DNA of 64,000 nt from JBFWUM01 sp050247255 (GCA_050247255.1 JBFWUM010000020.1:9620-73619); one strand, 5' to 3'; positions 23,055 to 32,208 are shown, numbered from the stretch's first letter. Made by a program: numbers and translations. Notes: a model not told the origin generated them from the sequence alone.

Positions 23055-23082
23055 CGTTAACATAACTTGTATTATGCGACGT
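23055..23082 (-). other. dif: dif-like XerCD recombination site
   Basis: On the minus strand: ACGTCGCATAA (XerC arm), TACAAG (6-base centre), TTATGTTAACG (XerD arm). Against E. coli dif the XerD arm agrees at 9 of 11 positions and the XerC arm at 7 of 11, including the CGCATAA core, with the exact 11-6-11 spacing. It lies in a short AT-rich island that stands out from the surrounding GC-rich DNA, between convergent genes. Confidence 0.8.
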
Positions 23083-23146
23083 TGTACAAATACCTAGATA
23101 AAGTCGCCTGTTGATGGATTGCGGATGTCTTTTGAGGTGAATGCCC

Positions 23147-25294
23147 TTAGGCCGTCCAGCTCGCCGACTCGAAGTGCGCGTCGGGAACCGTCAACTCGAT
23201 CGGCCGGTGCCGCGGGTGGTGTTCGATCTCGCCGCCAGGCCCGTTCAGGCCAATGAAGAACGCCAGCGTGTCGCCGGCCTGCAGCCCGAGCCCACGGAAC
23301 GGCACGCCCAGCTCCAACACGCTCCCGGCTGCCGCCGCCAGGCCTTCGCACGGCTGCGGGATCCAGGTGCCGTCGGGACGCCGAACCCTCAGCTCAGCGA
23401 CCATGGCGCCGCCGACGGTGGCAGCCATCACGCGGTGTCCCGCCGGCTTGTAGATGTTCAGGCTGACGCCCATCCCCGTGGCCAGGACCTCCGCGGCCGC
23501 CTGTGAGAGGTCGACGCGGACGTACAGCGCGTCGAGGTCGAAGCCGAACTCGATGACCCTGATGCCGGCCTGCCGCGCCACCTGGTGCATGGCGCCGGCC
23601 GTGGCCTCGACCTCCACGCAGCCGGCGCCGATCCACTCGAAGTAGCTGCTCGGTTCACCGTCGATTGCCGGGTGGATGAAGCCGGTCGGCCGGTCCACCT
23701 GCACCGGGGCCGCCTGCGTCGTGATGTTGGTGACGTGGAGCTCCTCGGGAATCGGCTGCTCGAGCGCCCGGTAGACGTTGCGGACGTGGCGGCGGAACAG
23801 GTCGTCGAACGCCAGGTCGTGGTCCGACGAGTGGTCGTCCCCGTACCACCAGAACCAGTCGGAGCCCTCGGCGACCAGCAGCTCCTCGCGCGCGCGTGCC
23901 AGCGCCCCCTCGGGGAGCCCGTCCGGCGGCGCATCCAGGGCCCGGCGCGCCTCGGCCAGCTGGCCCCACGCGCGGTGGTCGTCGGCGTGGCCGATCCAGA
24001 TGTAGAAGTCGCCGTTGATCCAGGAGCCCGGGAAGATCGTCGGCAGGCGCGCCTCGGCCCCCGCGCACGCCTCCGCCATGGTTACCGTCCGCAGGCCGCG
24101 GTGCGACGCCAGGTTCCCATACAGCGCGCGCAGGAACGGCCGGCCCTGGCCGTCGTAGTGCTCCCAGGCGTTCTCACCGTCGAGGATCACGAACACCGTC
24201 GGCTCTCCCCTGCCGCCGGCCGCCCGGTAGCGGGAGCCTGCGGCGACGAGGCGATCGGTGAAGTCGCGCGCGGCATCGTCGGGATTCCACGAGGCGTAAG
24301 TGAACCCGATCAGGTCCGAGAGCTCGTGATCGCGGAACCCGCACGCCACGTCGGCGCCCGGCGCGCCCACGCGGTACGGCTGGTAGATGGCGGCGTCCCG
24401 CAGGTGCGCCTCGCCGAGCGTGCGCGCGAGGATCTCCTCGTCGGTGGCCATCCACGAGATGCCGGCGCCGGCGACCAGCGGCACCATCGCGTCGGACACG
24501 GAGCCCTCCGACGGCCAGAGTCCCGCCGGCGGCTGCCCGAACAGCCGCGCGTGGAGCGCGACGGCCCGCCGCAGCTGTTCCTCCGCATCCTCGGGGTGGC
24601 GAAACCGCTCGCGCGGCATCCGCGACTGCGGGTGCGTGCGCAGGTAGACGTCGGTGTCGCACAGCAGCGGCAGGATCGGGTGATAGAAGGGGGACGTCGA
24701 CAGCTCGACCTGGCCTCGCGTCGCCGCGTCGCGGTACTCCGGGATCACCTTCCCGAGGATCTCGAGCTCGACCTCGCGCAGCTGCAGCTTGTCCGCCTCT
24801 GAAAACCCGCGCCCCCTGGCGATCAGCCCGCGGATGCGCTCGTCGCCGTCCAGGTAAGAGGGGTCGAGCCAGGCGACCTTGTGCCACACCTGCAGGTCCC
24901 GCACCTCCTCCACCGAGAACGGGGCGTTGGCGTCGCGCCGCGCCAGTAGCTCGGCGTACCGCGGATACGGCTCGATCATGCGCGGCCGGTGGGCGTGGAA
25001 GAAGTTCTCCAGGCACCACGCGCGCTCGTCAGCGGTCAACTGATCGGCGGGCTTGAGCCCCAGCTCGAGGTGCCGGTCGCGCGCCTCGCCGCGGGCGAAC
25101 GCCTCGAGCTGCACGAGCAGCGACGGCACGAGGTTGAAGGTGACCTTCACCCCGGGGAACTCGCGCAGCAGCGCCACCATCCCCCAGTAGTCCTTCAGCC
25201 CGTGCAGGCGCACCCACGGCAGGATGTGCTCGCCGGTGAGCAGGTCCTGGTAGAACGGCTGGTGCATATGCCACAGGATGGCGACGCGGGTCAT
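23147..25294 (-). CDS. Glycoside hydrolase family 57 protein
   Basis: Retaining alpha-glycosidase superfamily (amylases, 4-alpha-glucanotransferases, branching enzymes). N-terminal catalytic barrel begins RVAILWHMHQPFYQ with the diagnostic HMHQP; GLWPSEGSVSD near residue 255 probably holds the nucleophile glutamate and FVILDGENAWEHYDG near 370 the acid/base aspartate. The C-terminal 200 residues form a beta-rich domain. 715 residues, no signal peptide, so cytoplasmic. Probably acts on glycogen-like alpha-glucans; exact substrate unknown. Divergent from lptFG across 18 bp, convergent towards dif. Confidence 0.85.
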   Translation of the reverse strand: MTRVAILWHMHQPFYQDLLTGEHILPWVRLHGLKDYWGMVALLREFPGVKVTFNLVPSLLVQLEAFARGEARDRHLELGLKPADQLTADERAWCLENFFHAHRPRMIEPYPRYAELLARRDANAPFSVEEVRDLQVWHKVAWLDPSYLDGDERIRGLIARGRGFSEADKLQLREVELEILGKVIPEYRDAATRGQVELSTSPFYHPILPLLCDTDVYLRTHPQSRMPRERFRHPEDAEEQLRRAVALHARLFGQPPAGLWPSEGSVSDAMVPLVAGAGISWMATDEEILARTLGEAHLRDAAIYQPYRVGAPGADVACGFRDHELSDLIGFTYASWNPDDAARDFTDRLVAAGSRYRAAGGRGEPTVFVILDGENAWEHYDGQGRPFLRALYGNLASHRGLRTVTMAEACAGAEARLPTIFPGSWINGDFYIWIGHADDHRAWGQLAEARRALDAPPDGLPEGALARAREELLVAEGSDWFWWYGDDHSSDHDLAFDDLFRRHVRNVYRALEQPIPEELHVTNITTQAAPVQVDRPTGFIHPAIDGEPSSYFEWIGAGCVEVEATAGAMHQVARQAGIRVIEFGFDLDALYVRVDLSQAAAEVLATGMGVSLNIYKPAGHRVMAATVGGAMVAELRVRRPDGTWIPQPCEGLAAAAGSVLELGVPFRGLGLQAGDTLAFFIGLNGPGGEIEHHPRHRPIELTVPDAHFESASWTA

Positions 25295-25312
25295 AATGGA
25301 AGGGCCGTGCGC

Positions 25313-27592
25313 ATGATCGATCGGTACGTGATCCGGGAAGTCCTGTGGCCGTTCGTCATTGGACTCCTCGTCTTCACGTTCATTCTCATTATCCCGTTCC
25401 TGATCGACTACGCCGAGACCTTCATTGCCAAGGGGGTCCCGACCACGGTCGTGCTGCGCGTCATGGCGACGCTGCTACCGCAGGCTCTCGCGCTGGCGAT
25501 CCCGGCGGCGCTGCTGGTCGGCCTGCTCATCGCCTTTGGCCGGCTCTCGGCCGATCGCGAGTTCGTCGCCATGCAGGCATGCGGCATCGGCCTCGGCCGG
25601 CTGCTCCGCCCCGTGCTCGTGGTCTGCGTCCTCGGCTGGGCGGCCACCTCATACGTGATGCTCGAGGCGCTGCCGAACGCCAACCAGGCCTTCCGCGACA
25701 TCACCTTCAACGTCGTCGCCAGCCGCGCCGAGGGCGAGGTGAAGCCGCGCACCTTCTTCCTCGGCTTCCCCGACCTCGCGCTCTACGTGCGCGACGTGCC
25801 GGCGAGCGGCGGCTGGAACGACGTGTTCATGGCCGACCGCCGCGCCGGGCAGACGCCGGCGGTGTACGTGGCGCGCCACGGCCGCGTGATCCTCGATCGC
25901 GAGCAGCGCACCGTGGAGATGCTGCTGCAGGACGGCACGCGCCATACGGCCGACCCCAACGGCGAGTACAAGGTCTTCCAGTTCGAGCAGCTGGTCCTGA
26001 GCGTCAACCCGGACACGGTGTTCCCGCGTACGGGCCCGGCGCGCGGCGACAACGAGATGACCATCGCCGAACTGCAGGCGCGCGCCGCTGAAATCGAGGC
26101 GGCCGGCGGCTCGTCGCACAACCAGTGGATGGCGGTGCACCGGAAGTTCTCCATCCCGGTGGCCTGCCTGGTGTTCGGCGTCATCGGCCTCGCCCTCGGC
26201 GCCACCAACCGCCGCGACGGCAAGATGGGGAGCTTCGTCTTCGGGCTCGGCGTCATCTTCGCCTACTACATCCCGCTGTTCCTCGGCCCGGCGATGGCCA
26301 AGGGTGGGCTCGTGCCGCCGTGGCTGGCGGTCTGGTTCCCCAACCTCCTGCTCGGCGCCCTCGGCATCGTCATGCTCGCGCGGCGCGCGCGCGCCGCCGA
26401 TCAGCCGCTGATGATCTCGCTGCCGCCGGTGGTGCAGCGGCTCTTCAGGCGCGCCGAGCCTGACGGGCGCCCGAGTGGCGTGATGGCCTCCGCCCCCGGC
26501 GGCAGCGTCGCCCGGATCCTCGACCGCTACGTCGCCGCCGGCTACGCCCGCGTGTTCGCGATTTCCGCCTTCGGCCTGGCCGGCCTCTTCTACGTCTCGA
26601 CGTTCCTCGATCTCTCGGACAAGGTCTTCAAGGGGGATGCGACCTGGACGATGATGGGCCAGTTCTTCTGGTACATCACGCCGCAGTACGTCTACTACGT
26701 GCTGCCGATGGCGGTGCTGCTGGCCACGCTGGTCAGCATCGGCCTGCTGACGAAGAACAGCGAGCTGATCGTGATGAAGGCATGCGGCATCAGCCTGTAT
26801 CGCGTCGCGGTGCCCATGCTGTGCGGCGCGCTGTTCGCCGGCGGCGTGCTGTTCCTGCTCGACCAGAGCATTCTCGGCCCGGCCAACCGCAAGGCGGCGG
26901 CCATCCGCCACGTCATGCGCGGCGGCTCGCTGGAGACCTTCGATGTGCTCAACCGCCAGTGGCTGTCGGGCCGCGACGGCGAGATCTACCACTACAACTA
27001 TTTCGATCCCGACCAGCGGCAGCTGCTGGGGCTCGAGGTCTACGAGTTCGGCGACGGGCTGCAGGCGTTCGAACGGCGGACCTACGTGGACCGGGCGGTG
27101 TATGCCGGCGGCGACGACTGGACCGGCGCCAACGGCTGGCAGCGCCAGTTCGACGCCTCGGGCAACGTCGAGGAATTCGCCCCCATCGAGCGCGCGACCG
27201 TGGAGCTCGAGCCGCTCGACGCGTTCGCCACGCAGCAGCCGGATCCGGAGTTCATGAGCTACACCGAGCTGCGCGACTACATCCAGGGGCTGCAGTCGAG
27301 CGGCTTCGACGTGAGCGACCAGGAGGTCGCGCTGGCGCGCAAGCTCGCCTTTCCGTTCGTCACGCTGATCATGACCCTCATCGCCGTGCCGTTCGCCGTC
27401 ACGACCGGCCGCCGCGGCGCCATGTATGGCGTCGGCGTCGGCATCGTGCTGGCCATCTCCTACTGGGTCGCGATCAGCGTGTTCGCGGCGCTGGGGTCGG
27501 GCGGGGTCGTCGAGCCGCTCGTCGCGGCGTGGGCGCCGAACTTCCTCTTTGGCGCGGGCGCCGCCTACCTGCTGCTGACGGTCAGAACCTAA
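25313..27592 (+). CDS. Fused LPS export permease LptF-LptG
   Basis: One 759-residue polypeptide carrying two YjgP/YjgQ permease units. The first runs from MIDRYVIREVLWPFVIGLL to about residue 365, with four membrane helices, periplasmic beta-jellyroll and two closing helices; the second restarts at ILDRYVAAGYARVF (about residue 399) and repeats the plan to LLLTVRT. In most bacteria LptF and LptG are separate ~360-residue proteins. The fusion fixes a 1:1 heterodimer for LptB. ATG 25313 has GGAAGGG eight bases upstream. The ATPase and the LptC-like protein are encoded 23 kb away. Confidence 0.92.
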   Translation: MIDRYVIREVLWPFVIGLLVFTFILIIPFLIDYAETFIAKGVPTTVVLRVMATLLPQALALAIPAALLVGLLIAFGRLSADREFVAMQACGIGLGRLLRPVLVVCVLGWAATSYVMLEALPNANQAFRDITFNVVASRAEGEVKPRTFFLGFPDLALYVRDVPASGGWNDVFMADRRAGQTPAVYVARHGRVILDREQRTVEMLLQDGTRHTADPNGEYKVFQFEQLVLSVNPDTVFPRTGPARGDNEMTIAELQARAAEIEAAGGSSHNQWMAVHRKFSIPVACLVFGVIGLALGATNRRDGKMGSFVFGLGVIFAYYIPLFLGPAMAKGGLVPPWLAVWFPNLLLGALGIVMLARRARAADQPLMISLPPVVQRLFRRAEPDGRPSGVMASAPGGSVARILDRYVAAGYARVFAISAFGLAGLFYVSTFLDLSDKVFKGDATWTMMGQFFWYITPQYVYYVLPMAVLLATLVSIGLLTKNSELIVMKACGISLYRVAVPMLCGALFAGGVLFLLDQSILGPANRKAAAIRHVMRGGSLETFDVLNRQWLSGRDGEIYHYNYFDPDQRQLLGLEVYEFGDGLQAFERRTYVDRAVYAGGDDWTGANGWQRQFDASGNVEEFAPIERATVELEPLDAFATQQPDPEFMSYTELRDYIQGLQSSGFDVSDQEVALARKLAFPFVTLIMTLIAVPFAVTTGRRGAMYGVGVGIVLAISYWVAISVFAALGSGGVVEPLVAAWAPNFLFGAGAAYLLLTVRT

Positions 27593-27616
27593 CCGCCCGT
27601 CGTTCGCGACGTGCGG
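27593..27616. terminator. Hairpin between convergent genes (lptFG and PHP protein)
   Basis: Stem CCGC/GCGG plus CGTCG/CGACG, with one mismatch and a stable TTCG loop, exactly filling the gap between two facing stop codons. No T tract, so a two-way terminator role is inferred from position and stability. Confidence 0.5.
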
Positions 27617-27619
27617 CCG

Positions 27620-29263
27620 TTATCGTTCAAGCCGCACATCATCCAGCCACACTCGCCCGGAGGCGCCGAGCGGGGTGTGCACCAGGTCCACGACGAACAG
27701 CAGCGAATCGACGGCGGCCAGCGGGACCTGGCCCTCGCGCGCGCCGGGCACCGGGCGCAGATCGTCGAAGGACACGGTGATCGTGCGCGGCGTCTGGTCG
27801 ATGAACACCGAACGCCGCCACCGCTCGCCGTCGCGTCCCGCTCCCGGTGACGGGGCGCGCAGCTGCACCGCGAGGCGCATGGGCGCATCCGCGCGGGCGG
27901 CAAACGTGACCTGCCGGTAGTCGGCGAGACCGGTGACCGGCACGACCGCCGCCGCGAACGGGTTCTCCGAGACGCGGCCGCCCAGCGCGAAACGGAACAG
28001 CAGCTGCTCACCCGCGGGCGCGGCCGAGATCGCATCGAGCGCCGCCTGCGCGGCTCCACCTCGTTCCACGGTCCATGCGCCGGCCTGCCCGTCGGCGAAG
28101 AGCGTGGTCCCGGGCACACCGGGCGGAGCTGGAGCACTGGCCTCCACTGCCTCCGGACGCAGCACGTCGATCGCGTTCGACACCAGCCATGGAACCGGCG
28201 GCATCCCGGGCGCCGACGGCACGCGGACCTCGACGCGGTACACCGCGGGCGTTGCTGGCAGCGCATATTCCATCACCGGCCCAGGGGCGCTGGTCACCAT
28301 GTCGCCACCGCGCAGCAGGACGATGGTCGCGTCGGCTGGCGCATTGCTGTCCACGCGCAGAGTCCCGTTCGTACTCGTGATGCGGAGCTCCCCCGGCGAT
28401 GCGATGGCATCGATCGTCGAGAAGAACGCGCCGCGGCGGAGCGCGTCGACCACGGCGGCCGCGTCGGCGGACGGATCGCCGCTGAAGGTGGCCGACTCGA
28501 GCGCGATGGTCATCGTCCGGAACATCGCCTCGTACGACGGCAGACGCAGCGAGATGCGGCCGTCGTACGGCTCGTTGGCGCCGACGCGGGCGTGCGCGTC
28601 GACTGCCGCCACGCCGACCACGCGTCGCGCCTGCAGCAGCGTGTCCCAGCGCGCCAGCACCGGATCAGGGCGGTCCAGGACGCTGCCGAGCGCCGCCGCG
28701 GATCGCCCGGGATACGCGAGCAGCACGCGCGCCAGTGTCCACGCGCCTTCGTCGCGCCATTCGCTGTCGGCGTTGATCCACTCGATGCCGTCGATGGCCG
28801 CCGCCGGGTCGGTCCACTGCAACTCCGGCTTCGGCGACCCGATGTGCGCGGCGATGGCCATGCCGCCGAGGCGCTGGATGTCCTCCACCGCATCGCGCCC
28901 TTCCCCACCGAGCGGATACGGCGCGGCCTCCGCGAGGCCGAGGGCCACGACGTGGCCGCGCGTCGTGCTGACCTCGACCGCGTCGATCACCAGGACGCCG
29001 TCGACGTAGGCCGGAGGGTCCGGCGCGCGCGTCGCATCCCCGTGATCGGTCAGGATGACGAAGTCGATCCCGGCGCGGGCGGCAGCAGCGGCGACGTCGG
29101 CCGGGGTGCCGGCCCCGTCCGAGCGGCTCGTGTGGACGTGAAAGACGCCGCGCGGCTGGCGGGGACCTGTCGCCGTCAACTCGAGCGGCGCGGGTGGCAG
29201 CAGCGCGATGTAAAGCGCGGCGCCGGCGGCCGCCGCGACGAGGACGCCGAGTCGCTTACGCAC
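27620..29263 (-). CDS. PHP-domain metal-dependent phosphoesterase-like protein with C-terminal beta domain
   Basis: N-terminal signal anchor (residues 5-24), then a PHP domain: FHVHTSRSDGAG (metal-binding HxH), VILTDHGDAT, a glutamate in DAVEVSTTRGHV and AAHIGSPK. After residue 300 come beta-rich segments ending in VWLDDVRLE, the closing pattern of CBM/CIA30-type jellyroll domains. 547 residues, probably outside the cytoplasm. Substrate unknown. Its start overlaps the xerD stop by eight bases. Confidence 0.7.
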   Translation of the reverse strand: MRKRLGVLVAAAAGAALYIALLPPAPLELTATGPRQPRGVFHVHTSRSDGAGTPADVAAAAARAGIDFVILTDHGDATRAPDPPAYVDGVLVIDAVEVSTTRGHVVALGLAEAAPYPLGGEGRDAVEDIQRLGGMAIAAHIGSPKPELQWTDPAAAIDGIEWINADSEWRDEGAWTLARVLLAYPGRSAAALGSVLDRPDPVLARWDTLLQARRVVGVAAVDAHARVGANEPYDGRISLRLPSYEAMFRTMTIALESATFSGDPSADAAAVVDALRRGAFFSTIDAIASPGELRITSTNGTLRVDSNAPADATIVLLRGGDMVTSAPGPVMEYALPATPAVYRVEVRVPSAPGMPPVPWLVSNAIDVLRPEAVEASAPAPPGVPGTTLFADGQAGAWTVERGGAAQAALDAISAAPAGEQLLFRFALGGRVSENPFAAAVVPVTGLADYRQVTFAARADAPMRLAVQLRAPSPGAGRDGERWRRSVFIDQTPRTITVSFDDLRPVPGAREGQVPLAAVDSLLFVVDLVHTPLGASGRVWLDDVRLER

Positions 29264-30089
29264 GCGGGTGGAACCTGTCGTAGATGGAGCGCATCCGGTG
29301 CTCGAGGACGTGGGTGTAGATCTGCGTGGTCGAGAGGTCGGCGTGCCCGAGCATCATCTGGATCGCGCGCAGGTCCGCGCCGCGATCGAGCAGGTGCGTG
29401 GCGAACGAATGACGCAGCACGTGCGGGCTGAGGGCGGTCTGCAGGCCGGCGGCGCGGGCGTAACGCTTGAGGATCTTCCAGAAGCCGACCCGCGTCAGGC
29501 CGGGGCCGCCGCGCCGCGCGTTGACGAACAGCCGCGGGCTGGTCCGCTTCCCCAGCAGCGCCGGCCGGCTCTCGGCGAGGTAGCGCGCGACCCAGGCCCG
29601 GGCCTCGTCGCCGATCGGCACGATGCGCTGCTTGTCTCCCTTGCCGGTGCAGGTTAGGTACGACGCCTCCAGGTTGATGTCGGCGGGACGGAGGCCGAGC
29701 AGCTCGCTGACGCGCATGCCGGTCGCGTACAGCAGCTCGATCAGCGCCCGATCGCGCAGCCCGCGCGGTGTGGCGACGTCGGGTTGCGCCAGCAGCCGAT
29801 CCACCTCCTCGACCGACAGGTAGCGCGGCAACACCTTCCACGCCCGCGGCGGCCGCAAATCCTCGGCCGGGCTCGCCGGCAGCCGGCCGTCGATGACGAG
29901 GAAGCGGTAGAAGCCGCGGTAGCAGGCGACGGCGCGGGCGACCGAGCGCGGCGACCGCCCCTCCGCCATCAGGTCGCGCACGAAGGCCTCGAGGTCCTGC
30001 CGCGACAGCGTGTCCACGGCCCTCCCCTGTCCCGCGGCGCGCTCGGCGAGCAGCCGCAGGTCGCGGGCGTAGCTCTCCACGGAGTTCAC
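29256..30089 (-). CDS. xerD: Tyrosine recombinase XerD/XerC
   Basis: Site-specific recombinase that resolves chromosome dimers at dif. Catalytic residues are in YATGMRVSELLGL (Arg), GKGDKQRIVPI (Lys), SPHVLRHSFATHLL (His, Arg), MLGHADLSTTQIYTHV (His, Tyr). The GTG used here gives 277 residues but cuts the first helix: homologous sequence DAYLTHLTVERRLA continues upstream in frame to a stop at 30161, with no ATG, GTG or TTG in that stretch. Translation may begin at ATT (30152) or a CTG. A dif-like site lies 6 kb away. XerC versus XerD cannot be settled by eye. Confidence 0.9.
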   Translation of the reverse strand: MNSVESYARDLRLLAERAAGQGRAVDTLSRQDLEAFVRDLMAEGRSPRSVARAVACYRGFYRFLVIDGRLPASPAEDLRPPRAWKVLPRYLSVEEVDRLLAQPDVATPRGLRDRALIELLYATGMRVSELLGLRPADINLEASYLTCTGKGDKQRIVPIGDEARAWVARYLAESRPALLGKRTSPRLFVNARRGGPGLTRVGFWKILKRYARAAGLQTALSPHVLRHSFATHLLDRGADLRAIQMMLGHADLSTTQIYTHVLEHRMRSIYDRFHPRA

Positions 30090-30157
30090 CGCCAGCCGCC
30101 GTTCGACGGTCAGGTGCGTCAGGTACGCGTCAGGAGAAGCCGTGTGTGGAATATAGA

Positions 30158-30163
30158 ATTATA
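30158..30163 (-). promoter_or_regulatory. TATAAT -10 element for xerD
   Basis: A perfect TATAAT on the minus strand lies in the AT-rich gap between xerD and murQ. Its predicted start falls at about 30151-30152, nearly on the in-frame ATT codon, which would make the xerD message leaderless. No good -35 box. The same island may serve murQ in the other direction (TAGAAT on the plus strand). Confidence 0.45.
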
Positions 30164-30165
30164 GG

Positions 30166-31137
30166 ATGGCCACGCGATCGAAATGGCAGTCCCTGCCGAC
30201 CGAAGCCATCAACCCCTCCACCCTCGGCATCGACAAGCTCTCGGCCGACGGCATCGTCGACGTGATGCTCAACGAGGATCGCAAGATGCTGGCCGCGGTG
30301 CAGCGCGAGCACGAGCGCATTGCCGTCGGCATCGAGATGATCGCCGCGGCGCTGCGCAAGGGGGGACGCATTGTCTTCGTCGGCGCCGGGACGAGCGGGC
30401 GGCTCGGCGTCCTCGAGTCGGCGGAGATGCCGACGACCTTCAGCACCGATCCCAAGCTGGTGCAGGCGATCATGGCCGGTGGCCAGACCTCGATCCTGAC
30501 CGCCAAGGAAGGCGTCGAGGACAACTACGAAGAGGGGGCGCGGTCGATCATGCGCCTGACGCCGAGCAAGAAGGACGTCGTCGTCGGCGTGTCGGCGAGC
30601 GGCATGACCCAGTTCGTGCGCGGCGCCCTGACCCGCGCCCGGCGCGCCGGCGCCCGCATCATCTTCGTCACCTGTGACCCGGGCACCGAGCTCCAGACCT
30701 TCGTCGACCTGACGATTGCCCCAGGCGTCGGCGCCGAGGTGATTGCCGGATCGACGCGCCTCAAGGCCGGCACGGCCACCAAGCTGGTACTCAACATGCT
30801 GACGACCGGCGCCATGATCCGGATCGGCAAGACCTACGGCAACCTGATGATCGACGTGCACTCCGGGTCGGAGAAGCTCAAGGACCGCGCCCGCCGCATC
30901 GTCAACATCGTCACCGGGCTCGACTACGACGAGGCCGACAAGCTGCTGAAGAAGGCACGCTGGAACGTCAAGGCGGCGATCGTCATGCAGAAGACCGGCC
31001 TCACCTATCCCAAGGCGCTGTCCCGGCTTCGCAAGGCGCACGACTCGATGCGTGAAGCGCTCGGCGAGGACATCGAGCCGCGGCTGCGCGGCATGCTGCA
31101 GGGGCACGCCGAGGCCAGGGTCACCCGGCCGACCTGA
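30166..31137 (+). CDS. murQ: N-acetylmuramic acid 6-phosphate etherase
   Basis: Cleaves the lactyl ether of MurNAc-6-phosphate to give GlcNAc-6-phosphate and lactate in cell-wall recycling. SIS-fold sugar isomerase domain with FVGAGTSGRLGVLESAEMP, KEGVEDNYEEG (catalytic glutamate region) and VGVSASGMTQFVRGAL. A C-terminal UBA-like helical bundle completes the usual ~300 residues (323 here). No murNAc PTS importer (MurP) is near; a kinase would be needed to make the substrate. Followed after three bases by a serine hydrolase. Confidence 0.93.
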   Translation: MATRSKWQSLPTEAINPSTLGIDKLSADGIVDVMLNEDRKMLAAVQREHERIAVGIEMIAAALRKGGRIVFVGAGTSGRLGVLESAEMPTTFSTDPKLVQAIMAGGQTSILTAKEGVEDNYEEGARSIMRLTPSKKDVVVGVSASGMTQFVRGALTRARRAGARIIFVTCDPGTELQTFVDLTIAPGVGAEVIAGSTRLKAGTATKLVLNMLTTGAMIRIGKTYGNLMIDVHSGSEKLKDRARRIVNIVTGLDYDEADKLLKKARWNVKAAIVMQKTGLTYPKALSRLRKAHDSMREALGEDIEPRLRGMLQGHAEARVTRPT

Positions 31138-31140
31138 GCC

Positions 31141-32208
31141 GTGGCGAGCCGTTCGCGCGATTCGTTCGCCGCCGCCCGCGGCGTCATCGCCCGGGCGATC
31201 GACGAGCGCGCCTTCCCTGCCGCCGTGGCCGAGGTGGGCGATGCCACCCGCCCGCTCTGGACCGAGGCGTTCGGCCGGTTGACGTTCGAACCGGCGGCCC
31301 CGCCCGCGACAGCCGACACCATCTTCGATCTCGCCTCGCTGACCAAGGTCCTGGCGACGACGCCGCTCGTCATGCAGCTCGTCGAGCGGGGCACGCTCGG
31401 CCTCGACGATCCGGTCGCGCAGCACCTCCCCGCCTGGGCCGGCCGTGAGCGCGAAGGGGTCACCCTGCGCGACCTGCTCGCGCACTGCAGCGGGCTGCCC
31501 GCGTATCGGCCGCTCTACCTGCGGGAACGGGGAGACGCCGCGTTCCAGGCAGCGATCTGTGCGCTGCCACTCGAGTACGCGCCGCGATCGCAGTCCACGT
31601 ACAGCGATCTCGACATGATGCTCCTCGGCGTCATCATGGGTGGATCGAGCGGCTTGCCGTCACGGCTCGCGGGATTGCTGCAGCAGATGCGCGTGGCGGA
31701 TCCGCTGCAGTACAACCCGCCGCCGCGCTGGCGGACGTTCATTGCCCCCACGGCACAGGACGCCTATCGGGGTCGGCTGCTCGTCGGTGAACCGGACGAT
31801 GCCAATGCCTGGGCGCTCGGCGGCGCCGCCGGGCACGCCGGGATGTTCGGCACGGCGCCAGCGGTCGGCGCCTTCGCGCGCCACCTGCTGCAGGTGCTCG
31901 ACGGGCGGACCGGGGCGTTCCAGCGGGGGACGCTGGAAACCTTCATCACTCGCCGGGGCGACGTGCCGGGCAGCACGCGGGCGCTTGGCTGGGACACGAT
32001 GAAGGACACCTCGTCGTGCGGCAGCCGCCTGTCGGCGCGCGCCTTCGGCCATCCGGGCTTCACCGGCACGTCGCTATGGATTGATCCGGAGCGGGGGGTC
32101 TATGCGGTGCTGCTGACCAACCGGGTCCACCCGGCGCGTACCAACGTCACGATTCGCGAGGTCCGGCGCGCGTTTCACGATAGGGTGATGGATGCATTGA
32201 CGAATTGA
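31141..32208 (+). CDS. Beta-lactamase-family serine hydrolase
   Basis: Penicillin-binding-protein-like hydrolase of the class C beta-lactamase/esterase family. SxxK nucleophile in DLASLTKVLATT, second motif YSD in STYSDLDMMLLG, and HPGFTGTSLWID as the third (HxG). 355 residues, no signal peptide. GTG start three bases after murQ. Such genes next to murQ suggest a peptidase or esterase in muropeptide recycling, but the substrate is not shown by sequence. The TGA stop lies in an octamer repeat. Confidence 0.82.
   Translation: MASRSRDSFAAARGVIARAIDERAFPAAVAEVGDATRPLWTEAFGRLTFEPAAPPATADTIFDLASLTKVLATTPLVMQLVERGTLGLDDPVAQHLPAWAGREREGVTLRDLLAHCSGLPAYRPLYLRERGDAAFQAAICALPLEYAPRSQSTYSDLDMMLLGVIMGGSSGLPSRLAGLLQQMRVADPLQYNPPPRWRTFIAPTAQDAYRGRLLVGEPDDANAWALGGAAGHAGMFGTAPAVGAFARHLLQVLDGRTGAFQRGTLETFITRRGDVPGSTRALGWDTMKDTSSCGSRLSARAFGHPGFTGTSLWIDPERGVYAVLLTNRVHPARTNVTIREVRRAFHDRVMDALTN

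Noticed and set aside
23055..23146. Attachment site of an integrated phage or element next to the dif-like sequence
   Set aside because: No integrase, phage gene or second copy of the 28-mer was seen in the window; flanking genes look like core genes.
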